Source: Staphylococcus argenteus
GTDB taxonomy: Bacteria > Bacillota > Bacilli > Staphylococcales > Staphylococcaceae
Reading direction: 5' to 3'
Assembly (NCBI RefSeq): GCF_000236925.1
Contig: NC_016941.1
Span: forward strand, 1,240,001 to 1,304,000
DNA length: 64,000 nucleotides
Shown here: positions 46,632 through 53,417 of the stretch, in pieces
How positions within the stretch are numbered: the first letter of the stretch is position 1
Layout of the letters: each line of letters opens with the position of its first letter
Notes under the pieces: generated by a model
The model's database searches: none
Told to the model about the DNA's origin: nothing
What the model saw: only the letters and a program-made list of their open reading frames with translations
Made by a program: the position numbers and the translations under genes

Positions 46632-46729
46632 ATGAGGCGATAAAAGAACGTCGCGAAAACGTTGAGTATTACTTGAAAATAGCCACATTCATATTACTTC
46701 TCATCGAATTCATTTGCAGAACGTTCTAA
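46632..46729 (+). pseudogene. Module 1, peptide A (hydrophobic; broken just after the start codon)
   Basis: GGAGGTGATGAG precedes ATG at 46632, but the frame stops after three codons. Shifting by one base gives EAIKERRENVEYYLKIAT and then FILLLIEFICRTF with a stop at 46727. One missing base after the start codon accounts for this. The product would be a ~32-residue peptide with a charged N-terminus and one membrane-length segment. Confidence 0.5.
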
Positions 46730-46731
46730 GA

Positions 46732-46756
46732 TAAGACCCCGAAAAGAGGGGCCTTA
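46732..46756 (+). other. GC-rich hairpin between peptides A and B, module 1
   Basis: TAAGACCCC (46732-46740) pairs with GGGGCCTTA (46748-46756) around a purine loop. No T-run follows. A hairpin in the same position occurs in modules 2 and 5. Confidence 0.6.
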
Positions 46757-46784
46757 CTACTCATTATTAAGGGGGTAATACTAT

Positions 46785-46868
46785 ATGAAAAGAGAAACAA
46801 AACAAAAATTATCTTTTTGTTTATCGATCGGTATTTTCATTTTAGTTATACTACTATTGATATTCTAA
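46785..46868 (+). CDS. Module 1, peptide B: 27-residue hydrophobic peptide
   Basis: An intact frame follows AAGGGGG at 46770-46775. The product has a short basic N-terminus (MKRETKQKL) and one membrane helix (SFCLSIGIFILVILLLIF) to the end. The size and charge pattern resemble small membrane peptides of type I toxin or holin-like systems, but there is no sequence match I can name. It lies 30 bases before the HTH gene of the same module. Confidence 0.55.
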   Translation: MKRETKQKLSFCLSIGIFILVILLLIF

Positions 46869-46898
46869 AAAATTAAAAATTTTCGCCTCATCTAATTT

Positions 46899-47072
46899 AT
46901 GAATTGCTATGATGAAATATTCAATACAATCAAAGAATTGATAGAAAACAAAGAGATAACGAGTTATCAAATTAATAAAGATACTGGGATAAGTTACGGT
47001 AATATTAATGCTATGCGCCGTGGAGAAAGAAGAATTGAAAATTTAAGCTTAAAGAATGCAAAGATCTTATAA
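46899..47072 (+). CDS. Module 1, small helix-turn-helix-like protein
   Basis: The 57-residue product contains an XRE/Cro-like pattern: ITSYQINKDTG then ISYGNINAMRRGERR and IENLSL. Other copies in the array extend for about 10-13 more residues after a conserved KLY; here the tyrosine codon is TAA, and the continuation EYAKKVL is still readable after the stop. The protein may be truncated but could retain its DNA-binding fold. Likely a regulator or antitoxin-like partner of the peptides (inference). Confidence 0.6.
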   Translation: MNCYDEIFNTIKELIENKEITSYQINKDTGISYGNINAMRRGERRIENLSLKNAKIL

Positions 47073-47206
47073 GAATATGCTAAAAAGGTATTATAATATA
47101 AGCATTGAGTTCAATAGGCATACAATAACTGCCCAAACTAGTGACTGAGTGGGTGTTTTTATAGTATTAAAAGTTTTCTAAAAGTGAAAGAAATCATGTT
47201 TAGTGA

Positions 47207-47300
47207 TTTACGTATGTTTTTCAAAATAGTATAATGATTTTATATAATATATAGAACTTCAGTATACCTTTTGAGTATATATGGAGTTCTTTCTTTTTTA
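47207..47300 (+). ncRNA. Possible short transcript with terminator
   Basis: TTTACG (47207-47212) and TATAAT (47230-47235) are 17 bases apart. Shortly after, AGAACT (from 47253) pairs with AGTTCT (ending 47290), with inner GTATAC-type pairing, and TTCTTTTTT follows. A transcript of about 60 bases would consist mostly of the hairpin. It could instead be only a terminator for module 1. Confidence 0.35.
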
Positions 47301-47523
47301 CAAGATGTATATGTATAAATGGAAATGTTTATTACATTACATAAAAACCATTAGGTGCTCTTAGATGGATGTTAAACATAAAACAAAGAGATTTTGAAAA
47401 ATATAGGCTATTATAATTTAGAATTATAAATTATAAATCTTGTCATTGGATATGGGAATTCAAAAATATGACTTACACCAATTTGTGGAATGTTAAATAA
47501 CTATAAAGAGGAAAGGAGGAAAA

Positions 47524-47630
47524 ATGATAAGAATGGTTAAAGAAAAAGAACGAATAGCAAAATTAAATTTCGAATAGCTGTGACGAGCATAATAATTCAA
47601 GTACTTAATTTTATCAAATCGTTCTTTTAA
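47524..47630 (+). pseudogene. Module 2, peptide A (frameshifted hydrophobic peptide)
   Basis: AAAGGAGG precedes ATG 47524 (MIRMVKEKERIAK), which soon meets a stop. In another frame the sequence continues KIKFRIAVTSIIIQVLNFIK and SFF before TAA at 47628. The charged head and hydrophobic tail match peptide A of module 1 in position and character. A small indel near the A-run at 47558-47562 explains the break. Confidence 0.5.
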
Positions 47631-47633
47631 AAA

Positions 47634-47657
47634 GGTAAAGGGCAAAAGACCTTTACC
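47634..47657 (+). other. Hairpin between peptides A and B, module 2
   Basis: GGTAAAGG (47634-47641) pairs with CCTTTACC (47650-47657) over an 8-base loop, at the same position as the hairpin of module 1 but with unrelated bases. Conserved structure with changed sequence suggests the fold matters. Confidence 0.6.
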
Positions 47658-47681
47658 ACATTAAATAGGGAGGTGGTATTT

Positions 47682-47772
47682 ATGACAAGAGAATTAAGGA
47701 AAAAAATTAACTCTCTATCTTAACATTGCAACTTTAATATTATTTATTATTAATTTAACTAGAAAAAAATAA
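47682..47772 (+). pseudogene. Module 2, peptide B (frameshifted)
   Basis: GGGAGGTGG precedes ATG 47682 (MTRELRKKINS), which stops at once. Moving one base gives LYLNIATLILFIINLTRKK before TAA at 47770. The start MTRELRKKI resembles MKRETKQKL of module 1. Confidence 0.5.
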
Positions 47773-47798
47773 ACTATTTTTTCATTTTGACAAAAATT

Positions 47799-48011
47799 AT
47801 GAACCAGTTTAAAGAAATTTATAATACAATAGAAAAATTACTAAATGACAAATCAATATCTAATTATAGAATTAATCAAGACACTGGTGTTTCTTATGAT
47901 GGTATAAGTGAATTAAGAAGCGGGAAAAGAAAAGTGAAAAATTTAACTTTAGAAACAGCGGAAAAACTCTATAATTACCAAAAACAATTAGAAACAATGA
48001 TTGAAGATTAA
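47799..48011 (+). CDS. Module 2, small helix-turn-helix-like protein
   Basis: The 70-residue product is the fullest copy: MNQFKEIYNTIEKLLNDKSI, NYRINQDTGVSYDGISELRS, then GKRKVKNLTLETAEKLYNYQ and a short tail. ATG at 47799 aligns exactly with the module 1 start, so it is preferred over TTG at 47787. No good Shine-Dalgarno is visible. A hairpin-like AAGGACCTATC...GAATGAGCCTT follows, homologous to the terminator after module 5. Confidence 0.65.
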   Translation: MNQFKEIYNTIEKLLNDKSISNYRINQDTGVSYDGISELRSGKRKVKNLTLETAEKLYNYQKQLETMIED

Positions 48012-48307
48012 AATAAGGACCTATCGTTTGATACATCAAGGAATGAGCCTTTTAAATTATCTAATTTTAAAGTATATTAAATATGGATAATTTAATGTGA
48101 ATATAAATAAAAAATTATCAAATAAAATAATATAGAACAGATGGAGACAAGAAATTTTATCAATATATAATAAAAAAACTCCAATACTATTAGGTATTTG
48201 TTTATAAATTAACTAGTTTGTGAATTACGAAGAAACAATGTATTGCTAAACGTAGTTATTGCATTAGGAGTATTATAATTATAAATAGAAAGTGAGCGTG
48301 ATTAAAA

Positions 48308-48514
48308 ATGAATGAGATCGAAACGATTATAAGTGAAATAGAAAAGTTATTAGCTAACAATACACCATATAGTATTTCAAAAAATTCAGGTGTACCACGT
48401 CAAACAGTTACAGATTTAAAGGTAGGCAATACTCAAATAAGGGATGCAAAATTCAAAACAATAATCAAGTTATATGAGTACCAAAGGGCAGTAGAACATA
48501 AAACAGAGTGCTAA
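48308..48514 (+). CDS. Module 3, small helix-turn-helix-like protein
   Basis: The 68-residue product is a diverged member of the same family: IEKLLANNTPYSISKNSG, then VPRQTVTDLKVGNTQIRDAKF and IIKLYEYQRAVEHKTEC. GAAAGTGAG precedes the start. No intact peptide genes are found upstream; a degraded hydrophobic frame (NNVLLNVVIALGVL, about 48225-48280) may be the relic of peptide B. Confidence 0.6.
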   Translation: MNEIETIISEIEKLLANNTPYSISKNSGVPRQTVTDLKVGNTQIRDAKFKTIIKLYEYQRAVEHKTEC

Positions 48515-48534
48515 TAAATATACTTTGTTAGGTT

Positions 48535-48596
48535 AGGTGGACAAGGTTTCAGACTTTTATTGATTTCCAGGTTGTCTGTCCACGTTTTGTCCACCT
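48535..48596. repeat. Inverted/direct repeat element 2
   Basis: AGGTGGACAA (48535-48544) faces TGTCCACG (48577-48584) and TGTCCACCT (48588-48596), the latter two separated by TTT. The first and last units are a perfect 10-bp inverted pair. The arrangement copies that of 46492-46540. Confidence 0.6.
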
Positions 48597-49069
48597 CAAT
48601 AAAATTATCTTTAGGTTTTAAAAATTGTACATGCTTAAACAATCAAAAGTGTACATTATTATATTATCATTTCCATAAAAATTTGAAAGGTCTTTAACTG
48701 ATGATATAAAAGGATAAATACAGTAATTAAATTAGCTTTATTGCAGCGTTTTATAATAATCGTATTAAGTAATATTTTACGTGTGCATCATTTTATATTG
48801 TCCTATTTATATTTATTTTGTATTAAATTGTTCGATTGACATATATAGCGATCTGTGATAATTATATTGTAATATTGCATTTGGTCTTATGATGCTAAAA
48901 TTAATAGAGTTGAAAAGTATACTTTATTTCATGAAAGATTTTGGTACGCTTATTTGAAAATGTTTTTATTACAAAGTTACATGGCTAAATGTTTCTTTAC
49001 AAAATTAATTCTTCGGGTGTAAAGAATCGTGTGTTAAACATAATTTATATAGATTATAAGGAGGTGAAA
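48597..49069. other. Gene-free AT-rich stretch
   Basis: No frame with a ribosome-binding site or recognisable product is seen on either strand. It separates modules 1-3 from module 4. Confidence 0.5.
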
Positions 49070-49193
49070 ATGGTTGAGGAAGTTAAAACGATAAAATAGT
49101 TTGAATGTTTTGATTTCAATTCGGATAGAACTATTGAATTTGCAAACTAATAAGAATGTGAGGTTTGATTTAATACAGGATCATATTCTTTGA
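49070..49193 (+). pseudogene. Module 4, peptide A (decayed)
   Basis: AAGGAGGTG precedes ATG 49070 (MVEEVKTIK then stop). One base over, the sequence reads NSLNVLISIRIELLNLQTNK and continues to a stop at 49191. The ribosome-binding site is good but the frame is broken, as in modules 1 and 2. Confidence 0.4.
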
Positions 49194-49223
49194 ATAAAAT
49201 AATACTTTCTTACCATTAGTAAA

Positions 49224-49334
49224 ATGAAGATGACTATTAAAGTCCGAAAAACAAATAAAAAAGAGAAAATAGAATTTTTAATAGGGACGTTTATAATTAT
49301 TTTAGTAATATTAGGGTTCAAAATTATGAAATAA
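49224..49334 (+). CDS. Module 4, peptide B: 36-residue basic/hydrophobic peptide
   Basis: An intact frame encodes a lysine-rich head (MKMTIKVRKTNKKEKI) and a membrane helix (EFLIGTFIIILVILGFKIMK). No convincing Shine-Dalgarno is present, so expression is doubtful. It matches peptide B of modules 1 and 5 in size, charge and position. Confidence 0.4.
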   Translation: MKMTIKVRKTNKKEKIEFLIGTFIIILVILGFKIMK

Positions 49335-49360
49335 ATGTATAGTATTTGAGAAGTCTATAT

Positions 49361-49475
49361 GACTCCGGAAAAATTAAAGTCTAAAGATATCTCAATATCT
49401 CAAATTTAATAGACTACTGGAGTTAGTAGTTTGAATACTGAAAGACACTAATCTAATAAAAATACATAAAAGGTA
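49361..49475 (+). pseudogene. Module 4, decayed helix-turn-helix copy
   Basis: Fragments EKLKSKDISISQI and TTGVSSLNTE, separated by two stop codons, align with KLLNDKSISNYRI and DTGVSYDGISE of module 2. This is a dead copy directly after peptide B. Confidence 0.45.
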
Positions 49476-49761
49476 AAACTTTAGAAGTGGTTGTAAACTT
49501 CAATGAATACTAAACACTGAAGTTTAGTAAAAGGCGTAAGGTATACAAGACAAATCGTTTATCTTTGACAAAGTAATTGATGATGAAAAGTCGTTAATAT
49601 GTTGAAAGAAAAATTGATAATATGAAATTTAACTATTATGAAGTGATGATAACCATTAATGCATAGAAAAATAAAAAAATCATTTATAAATAAAAAATAC
49701 GTTAAGTTCACAGAATTTCGAAAAAAAGCAGAAAACATTGTACAGATATGGAGATGAAAAA

Positions 49762-49947
49762 ATGTCAGAATACAAGAAAAAGATAATTGAATTAATTGAA
49801 AGTAATTTAACAGGATATGAAATTTCTAAAAAAACTGGAGTTTCTCAATATGTACTTTCACAATTAAGACAGGGCAAACGCGAAGTAGATAATCTAACCC
49901 TGAATACAACAGAAAAATTATATGAATATGCCAATAAAGTTTTGTAA
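49762..49947 (+). CDS. Module 4, intact small helix-turn-helix-like protein
   Basis: The 61-residue product reads KIIELIESNLTGYEISKKTG, VSQYVLSQLRQGKREVDNLT and ends KLYEYANKVL. GGAGATG at 49748-49754 supports ATG at 49762; an upstream in-frame TTG at 49738 is less likely. The C-terminal KLYEYANKVL shows what module 1 probably encoded before its stop. It is the cleanest HTH copy with a ribosome-binding site. Confidence 0.65.
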   Translation: MSEYKKKIIELIESNLTGYEISKKTGVSQYVLSQLRQGKREVDNLTLNTTEKLYEYANKVL

Positions 49948-50458
49948 TATAACTACTGTATAAATTAATCAAGCTATGTTTATTTGATTTAACTATTAAT
50001 AAAAATCATATGGTGAATGGATATTATAATAATTAAAATACAAAAATAGTAGATTCCAATTTGTGAAAAAGGAGTATGTCGTTTTATTTAGAATTTATTG
50101 CACGAAATTAGCGTCAAATAAGGGAAAAAAAGTATTAAGTTTTAAATGATAAAATAAATTGGAATGGAACGTCTTGAAATACTCTCTTCAAAGTTTTCAT
50201 TTTTTCAATGTCTACTTCGAAGGGGGCATTTCCATTAAATTGTTATAGCTTTTTATATTTGTATAATGAACATATAAGTTTAAGAAGATGCGAGTGAAGG
50301 AAATAAAAAAGCTCAAATGTACCAAATTGTTAATCTTAATAAATCTCTACTTTATAAAGATTGAATGGACATTCGAGCGTTAATCAGTCAGGAGGGAATT
50401 TCACTCCTACAATTTAATAATAATACTTGCTTCACCACTGTACAAGGAGTGATTTGTT
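49948..50458. other. Gene-free AT-rich stretch
   Basis: No supported gene is seen. TCACTCC (50401-50407) and GGAGTGA (50446-50452) form an inverted pair just before the next gene, the second half being its Shine-Dalgarno region. Confidence 0.45.
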
Positions 50459-50875
50459 ATGTTCAAAGTGAATTATTCGATTTTAAGTTATTATCCAGAT
50501 ATTTATCTCCATAGTAATTTAGCTGTAGGTGTGGCATTTGAAATTATAGGAGAAAGTTATCATAAGAATGAAATTAAATTTATAACCCAAAGAAGAAAAA
50601 TTTTATCATTTGATGATGAAATAGACAATTTAGAACTTATTAATATGTTTTTGGATGGGCTTAAATGTGAATTCGAACAAACTAATCAATCATTAAAAAG
50701 TTATAAGAAAAAGTTTGTTAATAATTTCTACTTTGAGAATATTGAATATAAAATGTTTGACTCATTAAAAGAAGTTAATAATTTTATTGAAAAAACATAT
50801 AAATATGTATTACATCTTGGTTTAGATAAAAAAGAAAGACTTAAGAAAACTGAGAAAGAACTTTTGAATAGCTAA
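50459..50875 (+). CDS. Unidentified 138-residue protein, possibly DUF3037-like
   Basis: ATG at 50459 follows AAGGAGTGA. The N-terminal YSILSYYPDIYLHSNLAVGVAFEI resembles the opening of DUF3037 proteins, which carry a Y-x-P-D...N-x-G-V pattern; the rest is mostly charged helix ending in a Lys/Glu-rich tail. No membrane segment. The function is unknown and the family link is tentative. It sits between modules 4 and 5 and has its own terminator. Confidence 0.6.
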   Translation: MFKVNYSILSYYPDIYLHSNLAVGVAFEIIGESYHKNEIKFITQRRKILSFDDEIDNLELINMFLDGLKCEFEQTNQSLKSYKKKFVNNFYFENIEYKMFDSLKEVNNFIEKTYKYVLHLGLDKKERLKKTEKELLNS

Positions 50876-50914
50876 GTAAAAAGGTCAAACATATTGTTCT
50901 GAATATAAATAAGT

Positions 50915-50949
50915 AATAACCGTACCTTTATTGATGCGGTTATTTTTTA
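50915..50949 (+). terminator. Terminator after the 138-residue gene
   Basis: AATAACCG (50915-50922) pairs with CGGTTATT (50937-50944), followed by T. Confidence 0.8.
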
Positions 50950-51017
50950 TGTAAAAAAACGAAAAAAGTTTTTAAAAAAAGTGTTGGATACAAAACAGGT
51001 TGGAAAGAGAAGAAAAA

Positions 51018-51110
51018 ATGACAAATATCGCAAAAGCCAAAAGCGAAATCTTCCGCAACTACACTTTAGGCTTTGCAACACTTGCCACAATATTAAAAAT
51101 GTTTTTCTAG
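51018..51110 (+). CDS. Module 5, peptide A: intact 30-residue peptide
   Basis: The frame MTNIAKAKSEIFRNYTLGFA then TLATILKMFF is intact and is the only undamaged peptide A in the array. GAGAAG lies upstream as a moderate ribosome-binding site. The peptide is amphipathic to hydrophobic and has a positively charged head. A 63-residue frame overlaps in another phase and is judged a shadow. Confidence 0.5.
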   Translation: MTNIAKAKSEIFRNYTLGFATLATILKMFF

Positions 51111-51111
51111 A

Positions 51112-51128
51112 GGGGGGATATCCCCTCC
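51112..51128 (+). other. Hairpin between peptides A and B, module 5
   Basis: GGGGATATCCCC (51114-51125) is palindromic, flanked by further G and C. It has the same position as the hairpins of modules 1 and 2. Confidence 0.55.
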
Positions 51129-51155
51129 CTCGTATTATATTACGAGGTGATGGAA

Positions 51156-51251
51156 ATGACAAACTTAACTAAAACTAGAATAAAAATCTTTATTAATTAT
51201 CTAATCGGAATTTTAGCTTTAATATTTGCCTTTTATATAATCTTAAAATAA
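51156..51251 (+). CDS. Module 5, peptide B: intact 31-residue hydrophobic peptide
   Basis: ACGAGGTGA precedes ATG 51156. The product has a basic head (MTNLTKTRIKIF) and a membrane helix (INYLIGILALIFAFYIILK). The first three residues match peptide A of the same module (MTN), which hints at an old duplication between A and B. Confidence 0.55.
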   Translation: MTNLTKTRIKIFINYLIGILALIFAFYIILK

Positions 51252-51276
51252 AACTTTAGCCTGTTCATGAAAAATT

Positions 51277-51470
51277 ATGTTAATAGAAACAATGAAAAAA
51301 TTAATAAACTCAAATTTATCAGTGTATGAAATTGATAAAAAACGGGTGTAGCCCCAGCGAGTATAAGAAGAATCAGAAGAGGCAGAAGAACTGTTGAAAA
51401 ATTAAGTTTTGATATTGCGGAAAAACTCTAAAATTTTCAAAAACAATTAGAAATAATGAATGAAGATTAA
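51277..51470 (+). pseudogene. Module 5, helix-turn-helix copy with frameshift and stop
   Basis: MLIETMKKLINSNLSVYEID is followed by a one-base frameshift in an A-run (51337-51342). The continuation reads TGVAPASIRRIRRGRRTVEK and LSFDIAEKL, then TAA where KLY is expected, then NFQKQLEIMNED. It aligns along its whole length with module 2 (VSYDGISELRSGKRKVKNLT; KLYNYQKQLETMIED). Confidence 0.6.
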
Positions 51471-51472
51471 AA

Positions 51473-51516
51473 AACAAGGCTCTATCTCTTGATACATAAG
51501 GGATAGAGCCTTGTTA
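51473..51516 (+). terminator. Terminator after module 5
   Basis: AACAAGGCTCTATC pairs with GATAGAGCCTTGTT around TTGATACATAA. The sequence after module 2 (48013-48050) is a degraded relative, including the TTGATACAT loop. Confidence 0.8.
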
Positions 51517-51645
51517 GTTGCCCAGTTTTTAAAAATGACAAAATTGGGCACCAAAATAAAAAACATTAAATAACATATAGTGATAAAAGCCGTAATCATG
51601 GGATTTTATCATCATATAATATAATAAAACTCTATTTTTTGAGAG

Positions 51646-51681
51646 CAGAACTCAAGTATCTGAATAGGAAAGAGATTAGTA
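51646..51681 (+). repeat. Direct repeat, glnA 3' end copy (right)
   Basis: This copy matches 46351-46386 at 34 of 36 bases (changes at the 21st and 32nd bases). It is not part of a gene here. The phage-head gene begins 30 bases later. Confidence 0.75.
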
Positions 51682-51711
51682 TGACTATTGTAAGGTTAGG
51701 TGGCCAATATA

Positions 51712-53061
51712 ATGAATAATTCAAAATATTGGCTAGAACGAGCTCAAAATGTCATACAGAGTGAAATACAAGCGGATGCACAAGCAACAACTGAGATAGA
51801 ACGAATTATTTTACAGATGTATGCATAAATTGCTAAAGAATTATTGGCATTTTATGCCAAATATGCAACCACTGCTGGATTAACAATGTTAGAAGTTAAG
51901 AAAAATGCTGATACGTTTGACGTAAAGGCATTTAGACATAAAGCTAAAATGTATGTTCGACGTAAAGACTTTAGTGGAGAAGCAAATCGTGTATTAAAGT
52001 TATATAACTTAACAATGAAGATTTCACGAGAGCAATTATTAAAGCAACAGCTTGACTTAATTGTCAGAGATACTGGATTGAATCTTCAAAGTAAACTAGA
52101 AGATCACTTAGTTGAAGCTGTGGATAGAGAAGTGGAAAGACAAGCGCATATTTTAGGTGAACATGTAAAGATAGATGATGCTGAAGTAAAAGCAGTGGTT
52201 AATAGTAACTTTAAAGGTGTGACATGGTCACAGAGAATATGGAAAGATATGGCATTGGTACAAAAAGAGGTAGAACAGATTACTAGTCATGTACTGATTC
52301 GTGGTCGACATCCTAATGAATTTGTTTCTGAGTTTAAAAAGCAAACCAATTCTACTTCTTATAACGCCAGTAGATTGTTAGTAACCGAATCAGCACGTGT
52401 ACAAACAGAATCACAAAAGATAGCTTATCTTAAAGATTTAGGCGAAGATGGCAAATATAAATATGTTGCCAAAATAGATAGTAAAACATCTAAATTATGT
52501 CATTCACTCAACGGAAAAATATTTAAAGTTAAAGATATGATACCAGGTGTGAATGCACCACCTATGCATCCTTGGTGTAGAAGTACCACAGTGCCACATG
52601 TCAGCAGTTGGCGAGATAAGTTCTTTAAAGAGCGTGAAGGTAAGTATCAAGTAGAAGTAAAAGAAGCAAAATTACAGGAAAAAGCTAAAAACCAGATGAA
52701 AGAAATGATTGAAAGTGGTAAAATAAAAATAGAAATAAATCCTGAAAAACAGAATAGACATAACAAAAATCATCAATTGTTTAAAAATAGTAAAAGACAA
52801 GCAATAATAAATAATTATTTATTACCAAGTTATACTACTGTATCAATTCAAAAACTTAATGAATTATTATCAGACAAAGTAGGGACAGGTGAAATTTTAT
52901 TATTAAGAGGTAAGTTTAATCAAAAAGAGATCATAGATTTTGAATTTGTAATTGGAAAATCATTTGTAGAAGGTAAATATATAGATACAACTTTTGGAAA
53001 AGTACATTATTCTAGAACAGGAACACATGTGGTTCCATATGTTAAAAAGGAGGTTGAATAA
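51712..53061 (+). pseudogene. Phage MuF/SPP1 gp7-type minor head protein with C-terminal toxin domain; internal stop
   Basis: The frame starts at ATG 51712 (MNNSKYWLERAQNVIQSEIQ) but codon 39 is TAA (51826-51828); the remainder stays open for 405 codons from 51844. The middle carries the MuF head-morphogenesis domain (LVTESARVQTESQKIAYLKD; SKTSKLCHSLNGKIF; APPMHPWCRSTTVPHVS). The last ~115 residues (KQNRHNKNHQLFKNSK; GKVHYSRTGTHVVPYVKK) look like a polymorphic toxin domain of the type 50 (Ntox50) kind, a proposed RNase. MuF-toxin fusions are known in temperate Firmicutes phages. No intact prophage surrounds it. Confidence 0.75.
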
Positions 53062-53258
53062 TGAGAATAGCAAGGGCCTATGGTCATAAAGTTAAAGTAA
53101 TTTTAAAAGATAATAATAATATAGTTGGAAATGTCATTAATTTTGAAAACCCAATCGAAAGTGATACTGGGAATTTCGTAATGGATTTAGAGACCTCAAT
53201 GGGTATATATTCTATAGATGACTCTGAAATTAAAGACATACAAATAATTACAAAATAG
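53061..53258 (+). CDS. Small protein after the MuF-toxin gene, likely immunity protein
   Basis: The 65-residue product (MRIARAYGHKVKVILKDNNN...) is predicted to be mostly beta, with an acidic C-terminal half. Its ATG overlaps the stop of the toxin-bearing gene (TAATG), and AAAGGAGG lies at 53046-53053. Such coupling is typical of toxin-immunity pairs. I know no family for it; the role is inferred from position. Confidence 0.6.
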   Translation: MRIARAYGHKVKVILKDNNNIVGNVINFENPIESDTGNFVMDLETSMGIYSIDDSEIKDIQIITK

Positions 53259-53299
53259 CATCCTTTCTAAACAGATAAAGAGAAAGTGGTGCTATTTTT
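53257..53299 (+). repeat. 43-bp direct repeat / terminator, first copy
   Basis: AGCATCCTTTCT...AGAAAGTGGTGCT folds into a hairpin followed by T. The identical 43 bases recur at 54131-54173. Confidence 0.85.
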
Positions 53300-53417
53300 A
53301 TACATTTTTTTAACCTTCTAATGTGAAGGTTATTTTTTATTGTCCAAAACGTGCTGATGACATTTTAAAAGCAAGTATGGAATATCAGTCGACAGACTAT
53401 AAACGGAGGTATATCTC

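Noticed and set aside
50981..51172. 63-residue plus-strand frame starting at GTG 50981 across peptide A and B of module 5
   Set aside because: It has no ribosome-binding site, runs through the palindromic hairpin, and its composition is not protein-like. The two short peptides in other frames recur in sister modules.
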